Below are positions 1 to 11,310 of a stretch of DNA of 64,000 nucleotides, piece after piece. The notes beneath the pieces were generated by a model that had not been told where the DNA came from, ran no database searches, and was given only the letters and a program-made list of their open reading frames with translations. A program made the position numbers and the translations under genes. Positions within the stretch are counted from its first letter, which is position 1. Each line of letters starts with the position of its first letter. The stretch covers positions 98,080,934 to 98,144,933 of the forward strand of contig OX352772.1 of NCBI GenBank assembly GCA_947095535.1, read 5' to 3'. Source of the DNA: Poecilobothrus nobilitatus (lineage: Eukaryota > Arthropoda > Insecta > Diptera > Dolichopodidae).

Positions 1-273
1 AAAAGTTTGATGATTCCCCTCAAAGCATTCTAAAGAGAAACAAAGAGAGCTTCTGCTGCCAATCCCTATGTAGTTCAAATTCTTAGATGGCATAATTCGG
101 CTTATGAAAATTTGTTTGTAGTACGAACATCGCGAATGTGGAACCAACTTCCAGCTCATGTGTTCCCCAGAATTGGTGATGATTACATTTACAACGTGCA
201 AAGACTCAAGATGAATATTAACTACTTTGTTCACAATATGCGTGCCAATTTGAAATCTATTTTCATTCCTTAA
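1..273 (+). pseudogene. C-terminal tail of a LINE reverse transcriptase ORF (fragment)
   Basis: In frame 1, after an in-frame stop at 31-33, the sequence reads through to a TAA at 271-273. The segment RTSRMWNQLPAHVFP, followed by a short helix-rich tail, is typical of the last 60-70 residues of insect LINE ORF2 proteins, downstream of the reverse transcriptase. No RT catalytic motif lies in the window, so only the tail is seen and the rest, if present, is to the left. The in-frame stop and lack of a start make it non-functional. The clade cannot be decided from this tail. Confidence 0.6.
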
Positions 274-560
274 CTCAACTTCCTCTGACCAGGCAGTACA
301 TTAGTACTAAAAGTCGTATAACCTATTATTTGGTCAAAAAAGGGAGGTGGTGTTTAGTGGGTTAAAGTTCCACACACTCATAGAGGACTCGTGCTCGTTT
401 TCATTCCTCTATAGTGTCTTTCGATGATTCCAACCTACCCTCGCAAAGAAAAAAAAATCCAGCCTGTAATTTAGTATTCAGGCGTAATTTTCTTGAAGTG
501 GATACCATTGCAATAATACCAGAAAAGGGGTAACGGTGATAAACCGTTACATGATGACCG

Positions 561-1936
561 TTGAATGATACACTAAATCCTAGATATGAAAGAACCATAG
601 CAAAAAGTCAAAGATTAAAACAACGTGGTTATGAAGTTATAGAGATGTGGACTTGTGACTTTGAAAGACAATTAAATAATCAGCAAAAAGAATATTTAAA
701 TACCTTGACACAATACTCACCTTTAAACTCAAAAGAACCCTTTTCGGTGGTCGAACTGGAAATGTATATTCTTATTATAAGTGTAAGGAGGGTGAAAAAA
801 TAAAATACATAGATGTATGTTCCCTGTATTCATGGGTTTGTAAGTATGGAAAATTTTTAACTGGACACCCTAAATTATATGTCAGTAACCTTCAATGTCT
901 TGAATTAGATCTACATAATATCAATGGTTTAATAAAATGCAAAGTTTTACCACCTGAAGGTTTGTTGCATCCTGTATTGCAAACAAAACAAAAAAATAAA
1001 CTGATGTTTTCACTATGTCGTACATGTAGTGAATTAAAATTTCAAGAAGTAATTTGTCAACATACCAACGATGAAAGAGATTTACTTGGATAGTGGGTTA
1101 CAGATAAAGTGGTTAAAGCTCTTGAAAAGTTACTAGAAATAAGTCACTAGAAATTTATGAAATATGGGACTGTAAACTTCGTCAATATAATAAAGAAATG
1201 AACATAGATGGTCTATTCACAAAAACGATGAATAAATTTACGCCGAAATAGGTAGTAATTCTGATTTAAGATTTCTTGCTAAGTTGATTTTAAATTCATT
1301 TTGGGGAAAATTTGGACAGCGAGAAAATCTTCAAAAAACCTCCATTGTAAATAATCCATTGGAATTTTATGAAATGTTAACAAATTCTGCATTAGAAATA
1401 TATCACATTTTACCAATCAATGAGGAAACTATTGTAATCAACAGGCAATACAACGAAGAAGCAGTTGATTCCTTACCAACTATTAATGTATGCATTGCAG
1501 CGTATACAACTGCTCAAGCACGTCTGAAATTATATAGTTTTCTGGAAAGCTTTGTTATGATACAGATTCTGTCATTTATATCGAACGTAAAGGAGAATAT
1601 GATCCACCAATAGGAGAGTTTATCAGTGATATGACTGATGAAATTGAAGGTTATGGAATCCAAAAATTATACATATAAGGTTTGTAGCAGCAAAGATAAT
1701 ACTGAAAAGATTGTTTTTAAAGGTAAAGGCATCTGTCACAACTACTCATCATCTAAAAAAGTTAACTTAGATTCCATTAAAGCAGCAGTACTTCATCCAG
1801 AGAGACATGATGTTATAAAAATTCTTTCGCAAAATATTAGACGATATATTTTGCAAAAGAACTGCATAAACCTATATCAGAAAAACGTATATTTATTGAT
1901 ATTTATCTTCGGAATGGCTATAAAAGATTGTGCTGA
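561..1936 (+). pseudogene. Polinton-type family-B DNA polymerase, C-terminal palm and thumb (lineage 1), broken
   Basis: Several frames together show the polymerase half of a protein-primed type-B DNA polymerase. A motif-A region (DVCSLYS, about 811-834, usual Pro replaced by Ser) is followed by motif B (NSFWGKFGQR, about 1287-1320) and motif C (YDTDS, about 1555-1570). The C-terminal region, with its conserved GKGICHNYSSS stretch, runs on in the frame of 1638-1949, and a further frame ends at 1934-1936. At least four frame changes and an in-frame stop near 1091 separate these blocks. Exonuclease and N-terminal domains are absent. The motif set matches the insect Polinton PolB lineage whose N-terminal domain appears at 44293-45190, so the two pieces may derive from related elements. 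It would have replicated the element DNA. Confidence 0.8.
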
Positions 1937-2618
1937 AAAAATAAAGTAAAACAGTATAATTTAAAATGTGTTAAAAACGTTTATTAAACACATACATAAT
2001 ATACATGTGTAACTCTTATCGATATGATATTTAAATTTTGAAAAATTGTTATAAATAAATAAATAAAGCAAGAAATTAGTTTTATTTTTTTGGTTTTGAT
2101 TTTTTTATTTTATTTCAGATCAACAATTGAGTTTTGAATTGGAGTCATATACAATTTCTGAGGAATTATGCTAAATCAACATTAACTCAATTTAATTCAC
2201 TCAAAAAAAAAGGCCAAGATGATAAACGAATTTAATACATACCGCCGAATTCAATCGAACTTCCAAAGAGATGTCAATGCGAATAGCTAATATTGTAAAG
2301 CAATAAAAGCATAAATAAAAACGAGGAAGAGTGCAGTAGAGTAGACTGTGTCAGTTCTGGGATACCCGTATGAACGTAATGTACTCTGTTTCTATAAAAC
2401 TTGAGCATCTTTTAAAAACTTTCAGATGTTTTAGTACCGACGTTAACTACAGAGATATATTTATGTAAATTGTGGAGTTGTATGACAGCTACCCGAATCT
2501 ATTGCATGAGCACAACCAAATTTAGCAGAAGTTATTGCCATAACACTTCATAAATAGCTTCATTAAGTTCCAAGAGGTGCAAGGACCTGAACCGGCTGCT
2601 TTAGACCAATCAAATCAG
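1937..2618. other. No gene seen (AT-rich, 0.7 kb)
   Basis: No ORF with recognisable similarity is seen in either strand. The stretch is A/T-rich with short A and T runs and has no clear repeat inside the window. Confidence 0.5.
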
Positions 2619-3202
2619 TAAAAAAAGTTGTTAACAGAAATAAGAGTATAATGTTGAAGCTTTAATTTTTATGTATTACTTCAAAAAAATTTTAACAGGT
2701 GTTCAAGTTACAGGTGTTTAAAAATAGGAAATTTTCAGTTTTTTAACCCTTACAGCTCCTAAACGGAGGATGATACAAAAAAGTCATTTCTGAAATGACT
2801 CATACTTATTTTCAAAGACCTAACTTCTGTCAAAATTTCAAGTTTCCAACTTAAACCGTTTAGAAGATAGAAGGGTTAAAGGATTTTGCAATAATTCAGG
2901 TTCGCATAACGGTAAATTAAGACACCGTATAGCACAAGTATATATTTATTATATACATGTTTGTAAAGCTCATAATGGCACCTATCGTTTGGAATTCACC
3001 TATCGTTTTCTATCGCACTTATCGTTTGAAAATTCAGATTGAAGATATACCTTATAAAACTTGTGTTATAACAATTTAAATATAGAGATTTTTGGGGGTT
3101 TGGGGGGCTGTAGCTCCTTAACGGGTGGAGCTCGCTTATTTCGAAGTGTTACAAACGGAGGAGTAATTTTATTATACCCGATCCTATCGTAAGGGTATAA
3201 AA
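2619..3202 (-). repeat. INE-like dispersed repeat, copy 1 (inverted, internally deleted)
   Basis: This block is the reverse complement of 5521-6380 with scattered differences. Shared landmarks are the ttgttaacag edge, the accgtttagaagatagaagg block, the taccttataaaacttg block and the terminal tacccgatcctatcgta. It lacks the central part of copy 2 that carries the GTCC-repeat block; the deletion lies near the gagct at about 3129. No coding capacity. A related block occurs at 63050-63405. Confidence 0.8.
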
Positions 3203-3828
3203 ATGAATACATGAATAAAATGAATTTTATAATATTTGCAACATCAAGAGCTATTATGGGTGGAGTGCAGGAGATTCATTATAAAGATATTTTTAATTAC
3301 AGTGGTGAATGAAGGTATATATTACTTTGGTTATCACTTCTCTAATATGGACACCCTAACATAAACAACAACAAACACGAGCTGTAAAACAGATGCCACT
3401 GCCGCCAATTTACACTCATGCATTAGCCACTACAACTCCAATCAGTATGGATGGCCAGTTTCTTATTGATAGAATAAATTTAGATTAAGCAGGGTAGAAT
3501 AAATAAAAACGATATAATTGATATTGAGGAAAATGAAGCTGGAAGCAGCTATTAACAATAAAAAATATTACATGTAAACGTAAAAAGAAATAAATACAAT
3601 TTAAAAAAAAAAGTTTTTTATTTTATTATTTTTATTTGCTTTGCTTTTTTAAATTCTACGCCAAAAATGTAAAATAAAAAATATTAAATAAAAAATACAA
3701 TAAAAATTAAAAAATACAATTTTTGTTTTAAAGTTTGATACCCAGGAAAGATACCCAATAACTAAAATTTTTTCTTTTAAGTTGGCTAATAATGATTTAT
3801 TTGGTATGTAAAATGTTTTCTAAATGTA
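3203..3828. other. No gene recognised (AT-rich, 0.6 kb)
   Basis: Mostly A/T-rich. A short open stretch around 3380-3485 reads KQMPLPPIYTHALATTTPIS in one frame, but it is too short and isolated to assign. It lies just upstream of integrase remnants, so it may be Polinton-derived. Confidence 0.35.
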
Positions 3829-4303
3829 ATGGAACACTTCCAAAAAATATTCAATCCGATCAAAGGAGAGTTTTTAATAAGGAATTTGTTTTAGAAAACT
3901 TATGTAAAGGAAAAATTAATCATTAGAGTAAGTTCGGTGATTGTGGACCACCTATCTTATTTCGCCAACTTTCATCGCGCAAAAAGCGATGCAGTAATTC
4001 GTTGTCATTTAAAATGCTCATGAAATTTTTTCTAAGTTTAACCGTTTTGTTTTTAAGTTTTAAAGAATAAAAAAAGTTAAAAATGTCTATTTTTTTAAAC
4101 TTTATAATGTTATTTTTTTTTATTTGGACTACTAGTTATGGTTGTTTAATAAAAAAATTTAGAAAACTTATGGAAAGAAAGCAAATTAATCATTATCACA
4201 CATATTCTGAAATTAAAACATCTGAACGTAGACGTTTTAACCGTACTTTTTTAAAAATTCAATGTGGAAGCACTTTAGTTTTCAGGATAGATAATTATAA
4301 ATG
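3829..4303 (+). pseudogene. Polinton integrase core remnants (two overlapping pieces)
   Basis: A first piece at about 3829-3927 contains LPKNIQSDQ, matching the second catalytic Asp region of the integrases at 27572 and 41650. A second piece at about 4157-4303 contains INHYHTYSEIKTS followed by RRFNRT, the region around the catalytic Glu, which is replaced by Arg here. The two pieces overlap: a ~37-bp imperfect direct repeat (3889-3925 and 4158-4195) covers the same protein segment, with about 230 bp of unrelated AT-rich DNA between. The core N-terminus and the chromodomain are absent. It would have been the DDE integrase of a Polinton. Confidence 0.6.
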
Positions 4304-4312
4304 AATATCTGA

Positions 4313-5461
4313 AGGGTGTTCAAAATTGAGGTATCATTTTGATTTTGCCGCCTTTTTTTTCTGCCAGGAATTTTTATACGAGGTTTCTTTAGGTATATTC
4401 TAAATACATTCCGGTTAGTTAATATGGAACGTTACACGAAGGAACAACGTGGTTTTGTTATTATAACATTTTTTGAAAATGGTAAAAGTTTTCAAGATGT
4501 AATTAGGAAATTTCGAACAAAATTTGGTAGAGAAAATGCTCCAACAAATCGTGCCATCAAGCTGATGGTTGATAAATTTCTAGAAACTGGATCTGTTCTT
4601 GATAACAGAGGCAACATTTATCAACGTAGTGGCCGTTCAACCGAGAATGTAGCAGCTTTGAGCAGAAGTGTTGAAGAAGATCCAAAAACTAACATTCGTC
4701 ATCGTTCGCAGCAATTAAACATCAAACCATCCACATTATTCAACATTTTGCATCGTGATCTCCATTTAAAGGCTTATAAGATCCAGCTGACGGAAGAATT
4801 AAAACCGACTGACCATGCATTACGTAAACAATTCGTTTCTTGGGCAATCGAAAAATAAGAAGAAAATGAGAATTTTTTTACAGAATTTCCGCATTTAGGG
4901 TGAAGAGAATCCAAGGGTTATCTTAGAGCAACCAGTACATCCACAAAAAGTAACGGTTTGGTGTGGTTTGTGGTCAGGAGGAATCATCAGACCATATTCT
5001 TTTGAAAACGCAAATGGAAATGCGATTACGGTCAATGGAAATCGCTACAGGGAGATGATCCGAAGCTTTTTGTGGCGGGAAATTGATGTTTTGGACGTAG
5101 AGAATATGTGGTTTCAACAGGACGGTGCCACTTGCCACACAGCAAGAGAAACAATGGATCTTTTGAAAGAAAAGTTCGAACATCGCATTATTTCTCGTAG
5201 AGGAGGAGTGATGTGGCCACCAAGATCGTGCGAGTTGACACCGTTGGATTTTTTTTTGTGGGGTTTTGTGAAATCGAAAGTGTACAGCAATAATCCCACA
5301 ACAATTATTGAATTCAAGAGCTTAAAAACAACATTATCGAGCAGATTTCAACCATTGAGAACAGTTTATTGAACAACGTGATTCAGAATTTTGGTAAAAG
5401 ATTGGAAGCCTGCCGAGGTAGTAGAGGGTGCCACTTGGCTGACATAATTTTTCATTATTAA
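4313..5461 (+). mobile_element. mariner/Tc1-superfamily transposon remnant, copy 1
   Basis: The segment holds a broken transposase preceded by a putative left end starting agggtgttcaaaattgag. The second copy at 50491-51240 has a similar outer sequence on its 5' side (ggatgtttcaaattgag on its coding strand), which supports this as the terminal repeat. No matching inverted end is seen on the right, where the INE-like repeat begins within about 60 bp of the transposase stop. The element lies between the two inverted INE-like copies. Confidence 0.6.
4424..5461 (+). pseudogene. mariner-like transposase, broken
   Basis: Residues 1-144 (4424-4858) form the N-terminal helix-turn-helix DNA-binding region, starting MERYTKEQRG and continuing through HRSQQLNIKPSTLFNILHRD to the linker. 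A stop follows at 4856-4858, and the segment that should carry the first catalytic Asp (the FSDEAHF block of this family) is missing. The frame resumes around 4896 with VHPQKVTVWC. The second catalytic Asp lies in WFQQDGATCH (about 5107-5136). The third acidic residue lies in CELTPLDFFLWG (about 5229-5264), 37 residues after the second; relatives I recall have Asp there. A frame change near 5340-5372 precedes the conserved HLADIIFHY end. It cannot be active as it stands. Confidence 0.85.
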
Positions 5462-5520
5462 CCGGATCCTATTTGTAAATAAATTAAAATAAAAATATAT
5501 TTAATATTTCAAAAAAAAAG

Positions 5521-6380
5521 TCTTTATACCCGTACGATAGGATCGGGTATAATAAAATTACTCCTCCGTTTGTAACACCTCGAAATAAGCGAGCTAGATA
5601 TACCTTCAAAGGTATGGATCGGATCAGAAGAAAATTCTAAGACTTTTGAGCCATGTCCGTCCGTCCGTCCGTCCGTCAGCACGCTAACTCAAAAACTAAG
5701 AAAGCTAGAATCTTGAAATTTACACAAAATATTCTGGGAGTAATTTGTAGGTTTTCTATTTTTTTGGTTGAGTTTGGACCAAAACTTAGGGTAGCTCTCG
5801 AACACCTAACTTTTAGATCCCCACATTTTTTTTGAAATAGAGCTATGAAATTTTAATCGCTGATAGATCTCACAAAAATATTAATTTTATTTTTAATAAC
5901 TTTTTTTCGTAGCCCCACCCGTTACGGAGCTACAGCTCCCCAAAGGTTCAAAAAAGCTCTATATTTAAATTGTTATAGCACAAGTTGTATAAGGTATATC
6001 TTCATTTTGAACGCCAAACGATTACTACTTTTATTAGCTTTAAAATTATATATACAATAAATATATATTTGTGACATACGGTGTCTTAATTTACCGTTAT
6101 GCGAAACTCAAATTTTGCAAAATCCTTTAACCCTTCTATCTTTTAAACAGTTTAAGTTGGAAACTTGAAATTTTGACAGAAGTTAGATCTTTGAAAATAA
6201 GTATGAGTCATTTCAGAAATCACCCCCCGGTTTAGGAGCTGTAAGGGGTTAAAAACCGAAAATTTCCTATTTTTAAACACCTGTAACTTGAACACCTGTT
6301 AAAATTTTTTTGAAGTAATACACAAAAATTAAAGCTTCAACATTATACTCTGATTTCTGTTAACAACTTTTTTTAATAAT
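5521..6380 (+). repeat. INE-like dispersed repeat, copy 2 (longest copy)
   Basis: This is the most complete of three copies. It starts with a potential hairpin, ATACCCG and CGGGTAT around a 10-nt loop. It then has a short GTCC repeat (5655-5677) followed by AT-rich sequence and a conserved block with acaccgttac-type and taccttataaaacttg-type landmarks shared with 2619-3202 (inverted) and 63050-63405. The layout (TATACCC start, GTCC block after about 130 bp, no coding) resembles INE-1/DINE-1 non-autonomous Helitron-related repeats of flies; that comparison is from memory. Confidence 0.7.
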
Positions 6381-6670
6381 ATAGGGTTACTTTATAATTG
6401 ACGAAAGTGTTACTTGATTTTTTCAAATTTTCTAACAAATTTCTTCAATAAATTTTTTGCATTTGTTTTACTCGATAATTTGAAATTGTTGAGGATATAA
6501 TGCGTAGTACAAAAAAATTTAAATAAATAAACAACATAACGGTTGTTTGAAGAATTTTTATTTATATGATATTGTTATACATACATACTTATATAATATC
6601 ATGTTTATGTATATATCGTATATGCCACTAGTGAGTGAATGATAAGAGTATATATGTATATTATATAGTG
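6381..6670. other. No gene seen (AT-rich spacer)
   Basis: AT-rich sequence between the INE-like repeat and the truncated integrase. The join at about 6671 is where Polinton homology begins abruptly inside the integrase. Confidence 0.5.
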
Positions 6671-7129
6671 TATATTTTATCACATTTGATTGAAACTTAT
6701 AATGGAACTGTACAGCATTCAATTAAAATGAAACCAAAAGATGTTAATAAAAATAATGAAACTTTTTTATTACAAACCGTATACAACAGACCAAAAATAT
6801 TTAAAGCAGGGAAATTTAAAACCGGAGATTACGTGAGAATTAATAAATACAAAGGAATTTTTAGAAAAGGTTATGAACCAAACTGGTCAACTGAAATTTT
6901 TAAAATTGTGAAAGTTAATGTAATAAATCCAGTAACGTATGTTTTAAAAGATTATAAAAATAATAAGATTCTCGGAAGTTTTTATGAACAAGAAATCACG
7001 TCTGTTCAAAACCCTGAAACATATCTTGTAGAAAAAGTTTTAAAAAGAAGAGGAAACAAATTTTTTGTTAAATGGTTAGGTTTCGATAATTCACACAACA
7101 CTTGGATAAATAAAACAAATATTATTTGA
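6671..7129 (+). pseudogene. Polinton integrase, C-terminal part with chromodomain (5'-truncated)
   Basis: The reading frame is open from 6671 to the stop at 7129 and corresponds to the last ~150 residues of the integrases in the array. It contains the post-catalytic helix (ETYNGT), the GDYVRINKYKG...EPNWSTEIFKI beta-barrel region, and a C-terminal chromodomain (YLVEKVLKRRG...FVKWLGFDNSHNTWI). Unlike the array copies it has no frameshift between barrel and chromodomain. The whole D,D,E catalytic core is missing on the left, so it cannot work. It is convergent with the PolB gene at 7149-11284, with only 19 bp between the two stops, a compact arrangement consistent with one element. It differs clearly from the array integrase, so it is a distinct copy. 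Confidence 0.85.
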
Positions 7130-7148
7130 AATATAATTTTTTTTTATT

Positions 7149-10100
7149 TTAATTTATTTTATAATGACCCCATGCTAAAGTATGTGTATTATCTTCTAAA
7201 ATAAATCTTTTATTATCTAAAGAACTTAAAGCTATCTTATTTAAAGTTGGAGTATATACATTATGTAATTTAGATTTAAAAATAAACATTTTGCCATATA
7301 AAACTGTATTTTCAAACAAAGATTTTCTAAAATCTTCCAAAGATAGAATATTAAGTACACTTTTTTTCACACCTTTACTTTTTTTTATTGTTTTTCCTTC
7401 CAAAACATCTAATAAATACATTTTTGATCTAAGTCCAATAAATTCTTTCACAATTTTTCCATTATTTTCATCTTTAAATAAGCCAATAATTTTTTTATTA
7501 ACAAGAGGTAACCCATAACGATTATTAGGTTCATATTCAGAAGTGTCAAAAAGTAATTCCGATTTTTCAATTTTACGAACATCTTTTTCTATATCTTTAT
7601 AAAAATCCTTCGTTTTTACTGTGAAAATAAAACTATCAGTATCTATATAATTTAAAGAAATTCCTAAATTATATTTAGGTTTTAAGTAGTCATAATAAAA
7701 ATTATACATGTGTAGTTTGGAAAGTTCTAAAACTGAGAAACCTAAATATATAGGTTTATTATATAAAACTTTAGATGAATTGCTGCAAGATTTTCGTCAA
7801 AAAGTGATAAACTATGAAAGTTAGGTTTAGCAATAAGTTCCCTTGCACCGGGATGCTTCCCTTTACTTTCCCAACAATCTGCTATTTCAACAATAGTTCT
7901 TTTGTCAACGTTTTCCATAGTTTTACCATATACTGCATTATTCATTAATTTAAAAAAGTTTTTTTCGAATGCATTTTTTGCTAAAGCTCTATGTTCAGTA
8001 TTTATGTCTATGTACTTTTGTAACCAAGTAGATTGTTTAAATTCTATAGCTCTATAAATTTTTTTTAAAATTAATCCATTTTTCAAGCATTGCTTTAAAT
8101 TTCTATAATGTTTTATGTATTTCTTTTTTTCATTCAATTCTACCAATAATTTTTTTTGTTTTGCCCGTTGGAGGTATTTTATTTTCAGAACAAAATGGTA
8201 AATCATTATGATAGTCATGTATACTTTCAGGATAATCTAAATCTACTTCTAATACATACCCTACTTCTGAATCATCAGCTATTTCACTAATTATTAATTT
8301 TGAAGGATTTTTAACCCATTTAAATCCTTTGTATGGTAAATAGTTAGACATAGCCCAACCATATAAATTATTAGCATCTAAATACATTATATACTTATCA
8401 GGTTTAGTTTTATCATATTCCTCCCCCATATATTTATTATTAGCTTGTGAATATCTCATACTACATTGACTTATACCTACACGAATCTTTTAAAAAAATT
8501 AAACATATTAATATCAACTAACAAATCTAATTGAATATTAGTAAATTTTAACATAGCATCCCATGCAAGTCCGGGAGCTGTCATAAAATGTGGAGGGTCT
8601 AAATTATAAATTTTTCGACAAATGTTTCTAAAATTTTCGAAAACATCTTAAAGTAAAAGAACATCAGTTTTCAAATAAAGTTTTAAATAATCCATTAAAG
8701 TTCTGCAATTAAAAATACGCCAAACTTGTTGTGCATGTGAATAATCTGAACAGGAAATATTCATTAAAACATTTTTAAACTTATCTTGTGAGGGTAAAAA
8801 ATGCTCATTAAGCTTTTGAAAAGAATCTAGATATTCATATGGAAAAACACCTTTTCGAGTTAGTAAATTGAAGTGTTCGTCATTAGGAAAATGTGCTCGA
8901 ACATTTTTTAATCGTTCCTTTCTTAAGTCATTAACTAATGTATCAAGACTTGATTGCATAAATCTATATGAATCTATAAATCTAATTTGAAAACTTTCAT
9001 TCGTCGCTATAAAAATAATTTTGTTTACTGATATATATTTTTCTTTAGTTAAAGGTAAAACTGAAATTGGACCCGGGCAAGTTTTTAATGTTTTAAAAAG
9101 TAAATGAGCATCATAATTAGAAAAATTGTGAAAGAATACAGGAAAATATTTAGGGATCCGATACAATAAATTACATGAATTATGAGCAGGTCCTCTATAG
9201 TTACCAGTTATGTGACAATGGTCTTTTACCCGAGTATCTTCTGGCTGAATTTTTTTTCACATATATGACATAGTTTTGCCGTCCTATGATAAAGTTTTTG
9301 TTTCTTGGTTAATTTCTTAATCGGTTTCGGATTTTTTATATATTTTGTAAATAAAAATTTACAATCAGCTTTCAAACTTGAAATAAATTTTTCTCCACAA
9401 TCAACTCCTATAACAAAACAAAAGAAAATAATAAATAAAATAAGGTTCAGTATATTTTAAATAAAGAAATATTATTTACCTGTAAAAACTCTGTATTTAT
9501 TTAAATTTTTATTAAACGAACTTTTAATAAAATATGAAAATGCTATTGGAATATGTTGTTTAATATCCGTTGTTGATAATATCTTTGCTTCCGGCTCACA
9601 AGTTGAAATAGGTTGTAATAAACTTTCAGAATCAGCGTAAATTACAAAAGGCATTTTCATTTGCTTTTGGTAATTTTCAAACTTTAAAATGCTATTTTCT
9701 TTCTCAGGTAATTCTCTTATAACTTTTCCGCATTCATCTTTATGTCTTATTAACGCTCTTTGTGAATTAAAGTTAAATAAACAGGTATGACAAAAATATC
9801 TTTTTGAATTATGACGTGAAAGTTGTGATCCTACTAGCCTTGATAAGTTTTTAATCCATACATAGTGAGCTTTATTATTATTTTCAACAAGAAGTAAATT
9901 AATATGATAACGCTTCTCTTCTTTAGTGTTGTAGTAAGGTCCTATTATTTGTATTTCATCTTCACCTTTTTTTTCAAACCCAAATACGGTAATACTTATT
10001 TCAGAATTAATTTTCTCAAAGTGGATTATGTCATCATGGTGAAGCGGAAACTCTAAATTACCGAATTCCAAATGTTTAACTTTAGCATTATTTAAAACAA

Positions 10101-10440
10101 TCCGAGATTCTGTTATATTATTAATTTTATAATTACTCTTACGATTTGCATTTCTAATTTTAGCATTTTGTAATGCTGCTATGAGAGACCATTTAAAACA
10201 ATATATATCATTGCTTTTAATGTTGATACAAGCTTTTTTTTTATTAATTTCGTTAGGTAATTGAATATACTGAGAACCTTTCAGAGGTTTATATTCATTT
10301 AAATTTATTTCTAAATGTAACAATTTGATTAAACTCCACCCTGAATTCTTCTCCTGAAAATCTTCTCCTTGAGTTAAAATATTTTCTATCATATTTTCGA
10401 CAGCATATTCAATTTCATTCTCGTTTTGTATTATTTCCAT
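7149..10440 (-). pseudogene. Polinton family-B DNA polymerase (lineage 2), exonuclease and polymerase domains, broken
   Basis: Read from right to left, a C2H2-like finger (YFCHTCLF...RHKDECG, about 9795-9726) precedes exonuclease motif I (YADSES, about 9640). A GT-AG intron (9408-9479) separates this from a Cys/His segment (CHICEKK, then DHCHITGNYRGPAHNSCNL) and exonuclease motif II (FHNFSNYDAH, about 9133). Polymerase motif A is DANNLYGWAM (about 8378-8349), motif B NAVYGKT (about 7930) and motif C YIDTDS (about 7645). The reading frame changes at about 9240, 8640-8460, 8200 and 7740, so the gene is dead although every core motif survives. This is the protein-primed polymerase type expected to replicate a Polinton. 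It is divergent from the capsid genes across a repeat-filled region. Confidence 0.88.
9408..9479 (-). other. GT-AG intron in the minus-strand PolB gene
   Basis: On the coding strand the exon ending tttttacag is followed by gtaaataat, and the 72-nt intervening AT-rich block ends tgttatag before gagttgattg. Joining the two sides keeps one frame (phase 1) and continues a conserved Cys-containing segment typical of this polymerase family, whereas reading through hits a stop at once. Length and sequence suit a short insect intron. The splice is predicted by eye only. Confidence 0.7.
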
Positions 10441-10490
10441 TTTTGAATTGAAGGATTTTACACTAAAAATGTTTTCAACTTCATCATTTT

Positions 10491-11284
10491 CTAATTTTTG
10501 AGGCTTAATAAACTCTGCAAACAGTTAAATTTGTTAAATTTATAAGCTCCTGAAATCAATAGTTGCTCCTTTAAGAAATTTAAAAGGTCTCCTCCAATAT
10601 TTTCCAAAAAATCTGTCAGAAATAAAATTTCCTCCTTTTTGTTTTCTATAATAAAAGTTCCAATCCTGCCTTCGAAACCTTGGTTTAAAAATTTAATATT
10701 CCCATTGTAAGGGACGGTAGCATTTACTTTATGTAAATTTGTCCGAATATGATAGTTCCAGCACTTTATATCCACTTCCACTTTACAATCCATACAATAT
10801 TTTTTACCTTCTAGAGATTAAAAATTATGATAATTATGATTTTCAAAATTTTGTTTTGTGGTTGTCCTTCAGTTTCAGTCGAATTTTCTATTTTCCTTTT
10901 CGTAATTTTAATAATATTTATTGTTACAGATATTAATTTACTTATACTCCAAGAATGATTTTTTTCTTGAAAAATTTCCACTTTATTTAAAATAATTCTA
11001 ATGATTCTATATAAAGCGCTTTCAATTTCCACCTCTCTTTGAACTAGTTGAGCTTCCGTGTCGAATAAATTAATTTCGAAAGAGGTATCCATTTCCATAC
11101 GATCTAATTTCGCGAAATTGATAAACGAAATTTCAACTTCTAAGCTGAATTTTAAAATTACATATATTAACATCTCTCTTTTTAAAAGTTTTGAAAGTTC
11201 CTTTCCGTAAACTTTAAAAAATTCTGATGGGGAACTTGTGTTCTCATTTGTATTTTGAATTATATGTTGTAGTTTAGTAGCCAT
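10491..11284 (-). pseudogene. N-terminal region associated with lineage-2 PolB (zinc-finger segment), broken
   Basis: Two frames are joined near 10800. The first (11284 down to 10811) starts MATKLQHIIQN and contains EIFQEKNHSWSI, which resembles the EDFQEKNSGWSL stretch near the start of the 9472-10440 block. The second (10793 down to 10491) begins with a Cys/His finger (CMDCKVEVDIKCWNYHIRTN then LHK). Such segments commonly precede the exonuclease domain in insect Polinton polymerases. Whether this was one long protein with the downstream block or a separate ORF is unclear, because the DFQEKN-like motif occurs in both, suggesting an internal duplication. Confidence 0.55.
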
Positions 11285-11310
11285 TTTTCAAAATAAAAAA
11301 ATTTAAAATT

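Noticed and set aside
5653..5835. 60-residue ORF starting MSVRPSVRQH
   Set aside because: Reads through the GTCC repeat of the INE-like element; no coding support.
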